DNA from: Trichinella spiralis
Taxonomy: Eukaryota; Nematoda; Enoplea; Trichinellida; Trichinellidae
NCBI GenBank assembly: GCA_000181795.3
Contig: CM012953.1
Location: 5,955,824-6,019,823 of the forward strand
Length of the DNA stretch: 64,000 nt
Reading direction: 5' to 3'
Under the pieces are notes generated by a model. That model had not been told where the DNA came from. It searched no databases and was given only the letters and a program-made list of their open reading frames with translations. This document shows, piece by piece, positions 28,214-38,689 of the stretch (its first letter is position 1; each line of letters begins with the position of its first letter). The position numbers were made by a program, and so were the translations under genes.

Positions 28214-29314
28214 ATGGCAAGCCGTTTTGTTACCGGTTTAATGCGTTCGTTTATACCAAATTTCAAAAAAGTTTGTAACAGACAGTTTATTACGATTTCT
28301 ACTGGAAAAATATTTCAACCTATATCATGCGGTAATGGTTCTTCAAAATTTTTTTCATCGAAAGGTAGAAATCTTTTCCTCATTTATTCCAAATTTCAAA
28401 CTTTACGATACACTGTAGTTGATTCCATGCTATCCGAATTTCTGAAAGATGAAATTGAAGCGGAAAAGAAAATTGCAAAGCAACAACTACCAACCGGGCA
28501 GGTTCCAGCAATTACCGGATTTCAGTTAACATCTAATGAAGACGAAATTACTTTGAACAAAACATTTGGCTCAGAAAAGTGACTGGCTGATTTTGTTTTG
28601 TCGAAAACTGAAGAACTTTAATTTTTAGAATATCAGTTAAATTCCACGTTAGCCATTCGGTAGATACAGCACCAGATTTCGAAAGCGATGAGTCGCAAGA
28701 ACAACAAAAAGGACCCAGTGTATGTAACTAAAGATTTGTTTATGTGATTATTTATTGCAATTTGAGTTTTTAGGTCATTTCAAAGCCATCTTTTACAGTA
28801 TCCATAGAGAAAGAGAATCAGAAGTTGGTATTTGAATGCGCATTTATCGAACAATATGAAGATGATGTTGAAGCAAATCAACCAAACGATGATACCAGTA
28901 TCTCTAAATGTGGTTATGTAGTGAATTATATACATTCAATTTGCATTCCATTGTAGCTGATCTTTTCAACATCGAAGAAATTTACATGTATAGCGGTGAT
29001 GCAACAGATAACATCTATTCAGTGCGTGGCGACATAATTGATGGTGTAGGTTTAAGCACCGTTTTAAGCTGGGCTTTAATTTGCTTTTAGTGATTTATTA
29101 TTTATTCGTATTTAAGAATTTAGTAGATGAATTTAAAACTAGCAGTGCAAATTCTGAAATGTTCTAGGGTCTGTACGATCATTTGATGACGTATTTGGAA
29201 GAACGTGGCATTGATCACCACTTTGCGGAGCAGCTTATCAAGTTTTCAACACATTACGAGCACGCGCAGTACGTTGCGCTTCTGCAGAGAATAAGAGAAT
29301 TTGTCGGACGTTGA
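28214..29314 (+). CDS. C1QBP: Complement component 1q-binding protein / p32 / MAM33 family, mitochondrial matrix
   Basis: p32 is an acidic trimeric mitochondrial matrix protein linked to mitochondrial translation and RNA binding. Likely exons are 28214-28364, 28419-28578, 28629-28719, 28774-28909, 28957-29060 and 29168-29314; their phases agree. The first ~50 residues are basic and hydroxyl-rich (MASRFVTGLMRSFIPNFKK), as in a mitochondrial targeting peptide. Family blocks follow: MLSEFLKDEIEAEKK, EKISVKFHVSHSVDTAPDF, SDLFNIEEIY, and the C-terminal helices LYDHLMTYLEERG and HFAEQLIKFSTHYEHAQY. The exon 4 donor (GTGGTT) and the exon 5 donor (GTTTTA) are weak, so those two junctions are tentative. 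The 54-bp first intron has a length divisible by three and no stop codon, so retention would insert 18 residues. Confidence 0.88.
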
Positions 29315-29710
29315 ATTGCATCGCTGTTTGAGCAAATGAAATAAATTATTTGAGTGAAAAATGTTGTATATATGAAAAGTGACATGTTTACAAAATCAGT
29401 TTTTAATTTTTTTTCATTTTTGCGTATAAGTACCGAAAATTTTAAAATTTAACAACACAAAAATAAATTCCCATCAATTACAAAGCAACTATGAATTCAA
29501 ATTTGATTAGACGTTTTGTTAAAAATTAATTATCAGTAGAAAGTAGTGATGATGAAGTTCAAAAAACTGTAGTACTGTATTTGAATTACTGATACTAAAA
29601 TGTACCAAAACTAATATATACGAATGAATTATACTAATTTATTTAATGCTGAGAAATGTAGAGAGAGAGTGAGAAAAAGATATGTATCAAATAATAAAGC
29701 AAGAGTTTTT
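29315..29710. other. AT-rich 3' flank of C1QBP
   Basis: No gene is visible. A short GAGAGA-rich tract near 29663 is the only feature before the GC-richer LTR-like block begins. Confidence 0.45.
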
Positions 29711-30160
29711 TTGTACCTGAAAATCAGTCTCATCTGCAACGGACTACGGTAGACAAAGCACCGACCCGTGTATATTGCATTTAACTATCACCGAGCGAAC
29801 GTTATCTCCCTTTTTGTCAGCCCGTTGGAGCGAGCCTAGTAATCGCCGCTAGTTAAGGGCGCCACGGGAGGTCAAGCGGTACATGGTACGGTATATATAA
29901 GGCAGCGACCGTCCACCGGTGTTCAGTAGAGAGCAAAGTGTGGGCAGTGTGTTCGCTTGTATGGCTGTGCGCTGCTGTGTTGTAATGCTGTTATAAATAA
30001 ATAGCTGTGTATCGGACCCGGAGTACGACGAGAGGTCGGAAGGAACCGCGTGCCGTGGTTGGAGAACTGCTAAAGAACTATGCCGTCGAGGAAAGTCGCG
30101 ACGGTTCGGAAGCCGTCGAGCAGACAGACTTGGGCGGCTCGTTGCACATCATTTAACACG
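29711..30160 (+). mobile_element. Putative solo LTR of a retrotransposon
   Basis: About 450 bp of clearly GC-richer DNA, starting near TGTACCTG and ending near TTTAACA, carries the layout of a retroviral-type LTR: TATATAA at 29894-29900, an initiator-like TTCAGT about 28 bp later (29922-29927), and an AATAAA at 29996-30001. No gag or pol coding sequence or second LTR was found, so it would be solo or a fragment. The ends are estimates and no target-site duplication was confirmed. Confidence 0.45.
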
Positions 30161-31700
30161 TAAGCAATGATATTTCTTTGTTTTACACAAGTAATTGTTT
30201 GATAGTACTGCTGAGTAATTTTTCAATAGAAATAGATTTAATCCTCTGATTGATTGTTGGCGCTATGTGAGTTTTTCTACTCCTGGGGTCAAATTGACTT
30301 TTCGACAGAAAAACGTCGAAAAGCCCGAATGATCTCGATTTCTTGTAAATTTTTTTCATCAGTTGGTATTAGGTTACATATATATTTTATATTTATATCA
30401 AAATTAATTAACTGAAATAATTTTGAAGTCTTTACGTGGTGAAAAATGCAACAAAACTGCCGTTGTAGCTATGTTTATTTACGTTTATTTTGACGTGCTG
30501 GGTTCATTATAGCATTTTTCACAAATCAATGACAGTTATCACTGCGGCAAAATGCTCCATATTTGATGCAACAATTGTTGATTTTATTGTCTTTTTCTGT
30601 TACCAAAAGCTAATCTTTTTTTGGCATCTCTCTTGCATTTCATTCATACTGTAATGAGCTGCTGCTGCCAGCGTGTCGTGTATCGTCGATGCGCGTTGCC
30701 GCATTTCGTTTGCGGTAATCAACGCAAAACCGAACTGAGCCATGCTTGTTTTTTCACTTCCACTACGAGGGAGCTCCACAGCCCAGTGGCAGGTTGGATC
30801 ACGCCTGTTTTTAAGAATTTCCTTTGCCACCTCAGCCACCACGGTAGTAGCCAGACTCATTGACCAGGGCGCTCAGCAAGTTCGCTCATTATGCGCCCGA
30901 TGCCAATGTCCTATATAATTTCCCTCTTGGTTCCTACCTGAGAACCGTTATTAATGGTAATTTCCGAAAATTATTTGGTATTCGAAGTTAACCTGTGTAT
31001 TTGTTATTGTTACGCCCGACGCAATAAACACATTATCTAACTTAAAGTTCGATTTGAAGGATCGCCTGAATTTTGGACCGACGTTTGTCCTCACTGACGG
31101 CTTGGCCTCACTCTTTCAAGTCCGAAGCGGCACAATTATTGAAATCTGACGCTGCTGATTGAATGTGATAAGTGATCCCTATGCCGTCAACGGCGCGTCC
31201 ATCGACCATTTGGTGTGACCGCGACCATTTTGAACAGGAGGGACGTTTTTCCTCTATCCAAGCCATGGACCACCGTAAAGACGTCATCATCAAAGGCCAG
31301 AGACCAGGATAAAAGGAAACCATCTGAAAAACAGTCAGTCAGAGTGTGTTTTCAGCATCATTGTGTGTAGCGCTGTCCTGCAGGTATGTTGTATACTTAT
31401 AACAATACTGTTATTATTCAATGGATAATTATATTCTGTGTTAGATTCCAGTCTTTTACACGTAGTCCCTAAGACATGCTCATCAACAACGGTGCGGGCA
31501 GACGAAGAGGAGAAACAATCTAGTTGGAAGAAAATGGCCGACACATTACATTATGAATAGCTGGAATCCTGTTTTGGATAAAGTGACAGAAGCATGGAGC
31601 AGCTCTACTGATAATTTTTATGGTGACGATGTATCTGATTAGCTGAATCAACAGTGTGGATTTAATTGTTTCTTCAACATCTACTTCAAACGTATTGGTT
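30161..31700. other. Accessory spacer, probable transposon debris
   Basis: Base composition alternates between GC-rich patches (30620-30880, 31060-31300) and AT-rich patches. Overlapping ~80-codon frames on both strands at 30600-30863 match no family I know. Near 31307 an ATAAAAGG box is followed about 25-30 bp downstream by CAGTCAGTCAG, which looks like a TATA-plus-initiator promoter of another element. No intact gene is supported. Confidence 0.35.
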
Positions 31701-31715
31701 GAAAATGGATGAATC

Positions 31716-31762
31716 AATCACCTGAGCGAGACGTCCGCAGTGAGTCATTTACATGCAAATCT
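31716..31762 (+). repeat. 47-bp direct repeat, copy 1
   Basis: It begins AATCACCTGAGCGA and is matched at 31872-31918 with one substitution. It contains TGAGTCA (AP-1 consensus) and ATGCAAAT (POU/octamer consensus) a few bases apart. Confidence 0.9.
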
Positions 31763-31871
31763 GGTCGTGTTTTGACGACAGCACCAGTTTACAGTATGTG
31801 GTTTGTGTGAAGTTCGCCATTACTAGAGCTCTGTAACGGCGAATTGGTCAACCTTGTAGTGCAGCAGAATT

Positions 31872-31918
31872 AATCACCTGAGCGAAACGTCCGCAGTGAG
31901 TCATTTACATGCAAATCT
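31872..31918 (+). repeat. 47-bp direct repeat, copy 2
   Basis: This is the second copy of the repeat at 31716-31762, spaced 156 bp start to start, with the same TGAGTCA and ATGCAAAT motifs. It lies about 40 bp before the piggyBac-like ORF. Confidence 0.9.
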
Positions 31919-31960
31919 CGAAAACCTTCTTCTCAGGAAAAAATCTAAACACTTATTAGT

Positions 31961-32416
31961 TTGCTAATCACTGCCGATGTCTACACATCTTCTGATGAAT
32001 TGGTTGCTGAATTGCCGTCTCTAAGAAACGGAAGACCAGTTTTTTGTTCAGTCAGGGGTAGAAAAAGACTTAAAAATTCGCTAAGATTCTGCCGATCTGA
32101 TGACTCCAGCACGACAGCTGCAATATCGAAATGTAGAAAATTAACTGCAGTTCGAGATGTATGGACAATGTTTCAAACAAATTTGAAAAATCTGTACAAG
32201 CCATCAGCATTCTTGACTGTTGATGAACAACTTGTCTCAACGCGCGGACGAAGCAAACTTCGACAATACATGCCATGCGAATACGGTATATTTTGGTCCT
32301 GTGATGCAGAAACGTCGTACCTTTTGGCCGGAGAAATCTACGTCGGCGGACAGCCAAGCCAGGATGTACTAATGAATGCAGCTAATCTGGTGAAGCGGTA
32401 TCCAGGAAATAACTGA
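31961..32416 (+). pseudogene. PiggyBac-type transposase fragment
   Basis: The 151-codon frame matches the start of the piggyBac DDE catalytic domain: LRFCRSDD, then KLTAVRDVWTMFQTNLKNLY, FLTVDEQLVSTRGRSKLRQY with the first catalytic aspartate in VDEQ, and the CDAETSYLLAGEIYVG strand. It stops soon after, so the later catalytic aspartates and the C-terminal cysteine-rich domain are missing. The upstream part of the transposase is also absent. This is a decayed copy from a cut-and-paste transposon and not a working enzyme. Confidence 0.8.
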
Positions 32417-32794
32417 ACAAAAAAAAGAGAACAATGCTCACCAGCGCATCACGAAAATGGAAATGCCCATCAAATAACTAGCTTGTCAATGTTCTGCTTT
32501 GATCGGCAGCGCAGCAAATGTTTAGTTTTGATGTCGACAATACATCCAGTGAAATTGCGAACTAACACGTAACGTTAGCATTAGTGCCATTTGTAAGCCG
32601 GAAATTGGAAGTGTTGCCACAACATTCCAGATTTTTCAAACCGATTATTCAGTATTCTGACATTACATCCGTTTAGATAAATTTCAACAGGCAACAAATT
32701 TATGTACAAACAGTGGGAGTAACGAACCGCGTTTTTTCTATCTTATTACTTATCTCTTCTCTGTGCTTGACGTTGCTCTGATTTGTCTTATTTC

Positions 32795-33063
32795 ATGGCT
32801 GACAATTTGCATGGAAGCGACACCTCGGCTTTTATGAACTGCTCCAGTTGCTGATCGATGAGCAGGGATCAACGGAAACATTGAATCAGCAGGTAACATC
32901 AGGACGCGTCACCGCCAATGATTTACAAATAAAAAATAAGAAATATGAACAACTGCAGCAACGTATAACAGCGTTGACTGCAGAATACGATGGCGGTACG
33001 CGTACAATGGAACAGTTTTTAAGAGCTGTGGCGTACGTAGTATCCGAGGCGGAGAATTATTGA
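32795..33063 (+). pseudogene. Orphan ORF copy B (frame-disrupted homologue of the 18.7-kb ORF)
   Basis: In the frame entering at 32824 it reads LGFYELLQLLIDEQG, then a charged helical stretch and TMEQFLRAVAYVVSEAENY before a stop at 33061-33063. An ATG at 32795 (MADNLHGSD) would be its start but lies in a different frame, so one indel separates them. The DNA after the stop codes hydrophobic stretches in broken frames, paralleling the membrane-like tail of copy A. The family is unknown. Confidence 0.55.
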
Positions 33064-33879
33064 GTGCCAGCCTTTCCTGTACAAACTGCATTGTTTATTT
33101 TTATTCACTCTTGTACAGTTTTTTATTGCCTTTCTATTGTATGATGTTTTATATTATAATGTTCGTTTGTATTGTATTATGTTATATTGTTGTTTTGTAT
33201 TACACTATGTTATACTTTTTACTGCTGAGTAAACCGTTTAAGTAGGATAGATCATGAGATTCTGTGCTATCCAAAAATAAATTGTCTGATTCATGTCTTC
33301 TCGCATAAATAAAACCATGGCCTACGCATTTAACTCTATGTAAAAAATTCAGAACATTGCAATGAGTATGGAAACAAAAATATCGCCATATTCTTCCATA
33401 AATGATATTAACATTAATACAATATAAAAAACGCCATTTGGCTGAAGTCTGTATTATATTGTTTTTTTTATTTTCTCATCGTAATTTCATTCTCTTACTT
33501 TTCTCGGTCTGAGAACAACAAAATTATCATAAAACAGTCAAAAGGTTAGAAATAAAATTTGACAAATAAAATGCAGAGGTGTGACAACAAATGAAATTTA
33601 GACGCGCGCATCAGAGCAGCAACCAATGAAATTTTACTGCGAAAAGTAGGCGGAGGCAGAGGAGAAATCGGGTTTACTCCAGCAGAAGAAAAAAGTATGC
33701 TTGCTGATCGCAGAGTGCCTTCCACATCGGCACCGCTGAGGAAGAAAAGTTTAACATTATCCGATGCTACGATAGGTGCAATGGTGGATCTTTCTTCCAC
33801 CGTAAGGTGAAAATGGTGGAATAAGAAAAAGCAAATAATGGTGAAAGTTTCATGCCCGTCCATTGAAACTGAATACTGC

Positions 33880-34090
33880 AAGTATGGGATGTTTCCCTTC
33901 GGTCCCACTATGTCCCCCTTCGGTCTCACTGTTCACTTATTGGTTGTTGACCACGCTATTTTATTGGACCGTCAAATCTTCTCCTTAACGTATTGGTTTT
34001 CCTTGTCTAATAGCTCATTGATTGAAATCTTTCCCTTGTGATTAGCTGTAATATTTTTTCATTTCATTGGTTCAAATATTCCATTTAGGA
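33880..34090. repeat. Composite dispersed repeat inside the inverted-repeat element
   Basis: It combines the 26.7-kb repeat (33915-33977) with an inverted copy of the CCAAT repeat seen at 19.6 and 27.5 kb (34030-34090). Having both together suggests the 19.6, 26.7 and 27.5 kb pieces are fragments of one longer element. Confidence 0.55.
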
Positions 34091-34800
34091 TTACATAACT
34101 TTAATAGTAGTGACGTAGCATTAATTATGGAAGTATTTATTGTTCCAAAATTTTATTGCGTCTGTTTGAAGTTTTGTCATTCATTGAAATTTTGTTTATT
34201 TAAATATATCATTTGTGGTGAAGTTTATACTTTTTCATGATCAGCATTCCCGAAAATAATTTTTATCATTCTATATTTTATTGTACAAAAGTGACGTTAT
34301 ATCAAATGCGATAGTAATAATTCAGAAAAACAATGCAAAAAATAAGTTAAATAGTGATTTTTATTTTTCACTAGCTAACAACAGCAACAAGAACAGTAAT
34401 GAACAGCCAACAACGGTCTAGTACAGATTTCCCTCCTGATACATAAATCTGCTCGCACTATTTGTAAATAAATTTGTTGCCTGTTGGAATTTATCAAGAT
34501 TGGATGCTAACTTCCGGGTGCAATGTCAGAATACTGAATAATCTGTTTGAAAAATCTGGAATGTTGTAGCAACAATTCCAATTTCCGGGTTACAAATGGC
34601 ACTAATGCTAACGTTCCGCGTTAGCTCGCAATTTTACTTAATTTTACGCATGATTAAACGCATATGCCTTTGTGAAACATTGTTCGCGTTTCTCGTCACA
34701 TCACATATGTTGGTAAAGGCGATTGTAATACAATGGAAAAATCAACAAGAATTTCACTCCAGCAATGTACAGTGTGTTTCCTTCATTATTAAGGTTTAGT

Positions 34801-35159
34801 TTATTTTGGTATTGGATAAAAAGGGCTGCGGTGGTGCCACATGGACCAACCTTGATGTGACATCGGTTATCAAGCGGAATGATCACATCGCAAGCTGCCC
34901 GGTGGTTGAGCACTTGGCATACAAAATGGAAAAGAAAGCGGTTTTGAAGAAGCGCAGTACGGAAGAAACGAAACCCATCCCGGCCATCTATGATGAGGAA
35001 GCTTCCGCCGCGTCCGCCGAGCCATCCACATCTGGCCACTTTCCGCTCTTTAAATGGGTAAAGTCCACGATGTACAGCCACCAGGCAAAGCGATACCCAA
35101 AACTGTCCAGTCATCGTCGGAACCTGCAAATCCCGACTAAATTTTCAAGAACAAGATAA
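34801..35159 (+). pseudogene. FLYWCH zinc-finger / MULE-transposon-type protein fragment
   Basis: The open frame from 34806 contains DKKGCGGATWTNLDVTSVI, the end of a FLYWCH-type finger (the aromatic start is lost behind an in-frame stop at 34797-34799). It is followed by a linker typical of MULE-derived proteins: alternating basic residues, PIPAIYDEEA, then a hydrophobic block and VKSTMYSHQAKRYPKLSSHR. The expected histidine pair of the finger is altered (NDHIASC). No transposase domain follows. I read this as the 5' remnant of a Mutator-like transposon gene. Confidence 0.65.
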
Positions 35160-37166
35160 TTCGAACAATTTAATTTAGAAATATACTTCCAATTCTTTGA
35201 AATATGTTAACGACGGGTGCAAACAGTGAAAAAGTGGAAATCATTTTTCAGTTTAATGAGCATTATCATTAATTATATACTTTTGTGATTTTTCAGCCAT
35301 GCTTATTAGCTACTAAATGACCACAGTTGAAATTCAACGTTTATTTTTATGAGTATAGTAATGGCCGAGTGTAATCAATAATAGTTATTAAACTGAGATT
35401 AAAATGAATATAAAATATTCTGCGTTTCTGAATATATTTTCGTTATTGCTACTTTATGAAAAGCATTTTCAAAGCTAAATTTACTTCTGTGTAACGTTTG
35501 CTTTAATGTAACTTAACATATATTGAAGTTGTTCACATCAAACTGTAAAATTCCAAAAGCACTTTTTTTGGTATTCTTGTCATATTTAAGATGAAAATAG
35601 TACATGTAAATGTTTTGATTTTCTTTTTCACTTTACTTAATATAATTAACATATCATGTATAGTTATAAGTAAATTTTGAATGTCTGTTCATCAAGCATT
35701 AACAAAGCAGCTGCTGTACATGAAGATGATGACTCATTATTTTTCATCACATTAAGCAAAAATGAAATTATGAAAATCAGAATAAAAATTTTAGAATTAA
35801 AACTCAACAAAATTTAAATATTTTTTTGAAAAGTAATGTTGTTTAAATATTGAATTTTTCATTATTTTTAATTTTATACTTCACAATAGCCATAAACATT
35901 TAGCTAGCGATTGGCTAAAATTTCCATTAGAAAAGGGCAGATTGTAAAATGCCTAACAAAATGCAAGCATGATGCGACCTTTCTTGTAAAATGAAATTTC
36001 GTTGCTTTATTTTGATTAATTATGATTAGCTGTGTTAATTTGCGATTGAAAATTAAATTTAAAAAATTATTTAAAGAATTTGAGGCGCTTGCATCTGTCA
36101 TATGTAAAGAGTCATATTATTTGTTTTACACCAAATTTTAAAATGATTTTTAAAATTATTAAAGAAAAACTTCAAATATTTAAAAGAAAACATTAATTTT
36201 TATCATAAAATTTGAACAAAACATTTCCCTTTGTTCGTATGAGATTTTCACCATTCAAATTTCTAAGTACATGACTGATTGCTTGATCATGTTCTGCAGG
36301 GTTGCAAGTCAAATTCCACAAATGACAACAACACTGATGCACTTTCAAGTTTGATGAACAAGTGGTAAACATTAAAAAGTTATATTTAGAAAAAAATAAA
36401 ATGCAAAATTTTGTTATACGAATATAATAACGTTTTATTCTACAGAATGTGCTTATTTTGTAAAGTTACATTCAAACTAATAATTTAAATTTACATCCAA
36501 ACGTTTACATACACCAAACAACTTCCTTTGAAGACACGATAAAAAACACTTCAATGAATTCAAAAATGTTATGAATCCAGATTATATACTATAATGTCAG
36601 TTTAAATTTGGCTGTATTACAATTACATTATGCTTTTTTGCAGTAAAAAGATTAAAAATGCATTGTGAATTAAAAGTTCAATTTTTTCAGCAGTTTAAAT
36701 TTTCAAAACATTCTGAACATGCATTCGTATAATAAATTTTCACTTGACATTATATTCAATTAAATAAATGATTTGTTAAGATGAATTTTCCACTTTGAAA
36801 ATTATTACAGATCGTAATGACATTTTCGATGTTCAAGTTTTAATAATAAATGTTTATTATTGTTGAAAGAATAAAATTAAACAAAACTACCACGGCAAAT
36901 ATTTTCCGTAGCTAAATTTAGAATTTCTATTTTTACAAAGCAATACTTGAAATGATGAAGTACAAATTGATTCGTGCACATTTATAATGAAAAAGTAGGC
37001 GGAGTCGAGAGGGATGCTCTGCCGAGATGCTTATAAAATTGACCAATCAGAAATCAGCAAATATCGATTGTTCAGACAAATTGGTTTGGTGCAGTCATTC
37101 TTCCTAGTGACGCTAGTTCGGTTTGTGACGGCTGGTGGTTCTCTTTTCACAAGTTGAATATTGAAA
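35160..37166. other. AT-rich spacer and LC8 promoter region
   Basis: No gene or repeat is recognisable up to about 36970. The last 200 bp before LC8 are less AT-rich and contain TATAAAA (37032-37038) and GACCAATCAG with a CCAAT box (37041-37050), plausible promoter elements some 120 bp before the start codon. Confidence 0.45.
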
Positions 37167-38168
37167 ATGGTCGATCGTCAGGCAGTTATTAAAAATTCAG
37201 ATATGTCTGAAGAAATGCAAGCGCACGCAATAGAATGTGCCCAAAAAGCAATGGAAAAGTAAGCTTGATTTTGGTTGGTTCTGATTTTTTTTGTAAAATT
37301 TCCTGGTATCTTTCTGAAAAGTTGTGTGAAATTCCCTTTTGTGAATCGGTTTGTTTTTATTTTTTTCAGTATTATTGTTAAAATTAATTTGTTTAATTGA
37401 ATCAGTAATTTTTCATCTTTTTTAAAATGATTTAATAATAGTTTAATAATTTCACCTGTTTATTAAGTCTGATTGTTTCTAGTTTATTAACTCCATTTTG
37501 ATACTTTTACTTTTCATTTTTTAAAAACAGTTTTGAATGTTTTTAGAAGCATTTTTTAGTTCAGTTTTGGTTTTGAGTTTCTCCAGTTAATATTTCATAG
37601 GTATAGATGTAGATATGCAACTGCTTGGTGATGATTTGTTGACGGCTGGTTGCGCAGCTGATGTGAAAATTCAAATTCATATATGAGAATGTTGATGATA
37701 ATTTACTTCCTTTTTCTTTGCTGGCGTGTGAACGGCTGTCACTTAGAGCATGATGCTTAAATATCATTGGCGGCATTTAGATTGTTTTGGCTATTGCGGC
37801 CATGGTTTTGTTTGGTGGTAGTCTATGGGTTTAATTACTTGTTTTTAAAATCACTAAAAGTGTTACTTTAATCGAAAACAATTTCATGGTTAATATTTGA
37901 GCACAGCATTATATATAATATGTATGAGCGTCAGCTTTGATATTATTTCTATGGCGTTTATTTACCGCTTAATGTGAAATTTTTTTTCAGTTGTAACATC
38001 GAGAAAGATATTGCATCTTACATTAAAAAAGAATTCGACAAACGCTGGAGTCCAACTTGGCACTGCGTCGTGGGTCGTAACTTTGGCTCTTATGTAACTC
38101 ACGAGACGAAGAATTTCATTTATTTCTATTTGGGTCAAGTAGCAATTTTGTTATTCCGAAGTGGCTAA
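37167..38168 (+). CDS. DYNLL1: Dynein light chain LC8 (DYNLL)
   Basis: LC8 is a homodimeric hub that binds dynein intermediate chain and many partners through short linear motifs. Two exons (37167-37258, 37991-38168) with matching phase encode 89 residues, the usual size. Highly conserved blocks are [10 protein letters not shown] near the start, [16 protein letters not shown], and [20 protein letters not shown] with the ligand-groove strand, ending [13 protein letters not shown]. The 732-bp intron is long for this window. This is an unambiguous assignment and almost certainly a functional, strongly constrained gene. Confidence 0.97.
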
Positions 38169-38689
38169 TCGACGATGATATTATACCTTTGAAGTTGTGC
38201 GATTACTTCGCTGAATGACATCATAAAATAAAATTATGTAGGAAAATTGTTTTCGGGTTATTTATTCCTTTTTCTTCACTATCTTCTTTTACTTAATAGT
38301 ATATGACTGAACAACATGAATTTTGACAACAATTCTGTTTCTTTTGTAATAGTGTAATTCGTGTGAAATCTTAAAAATATTTTGTCGTGCTTGGAACAAT
38401 GAGTAAATCTTTCAAGTTTTACTTGATAGTGTTGACTACTTTTTACTTCATTTCATGCAAATTATTAAAAAAGATTTATCACTAAACCGCAGAACAAAAG
38501 AAAACCTCACTCAGTGTGAAAATATCACAAATTAATGATGCAAAGAAAAAGTGGTAAGCTATCGAATCAGTGATAGTGAAGACTGATGCAAATCCACTTT
38601 CGGCTTAAACATGTTCGACATGATGGAAATGAAAAGCATGTAGCAAGTGACTTGCGGAACGACCTAGAAATAATTATTTACGAAAATAT
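38169..38689. other. Convergent 3' spacer between LC8 and the carrier
   Basis: AT-rich DNA lies between convergent genes; an AATAAA-like signal follows the LC8 stop near 38227. Nothing else is seen. Confidence 0.5.

Larger units (their letters stand above)
32562..34634. mobile_element. 2.07-kb inverted-repeat element
   Basis: The left arm 32562-32719 and the right arm 34452-34634 are inverted copies: AAATTGCGA at the outer ends, then AACGTTAGCATTAGTGCCAT, a CATTCCAGATTTTTCAAAC block, and TTCAACAGGCAACAAATTTAT inside. The right arm carries about 25 extra bases. Similarity stops abruptly beyond the outer ends, which argues for transposon termini. The interior holds orphan ORF copy B and the dispersed repeats at 33.9-34.1 kb. 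No transposase is visible, so it is non-autonomous or degraded. Confidence 0.75.

Noticed and set aside
30600-30863. Overlapping 80-86-codon ORFs on both strands
   Set aside because: No recognisable domain on either strand. The region is GC-richer transposon-like DNA where such frames occur by chance.
34701-35129. Minus-strand 142-codon ORF over the FLYWCH fragment
   Set aside because: The plus strand has a recognisable FLYWCH/MULE linker; the minus frame is its shadow.
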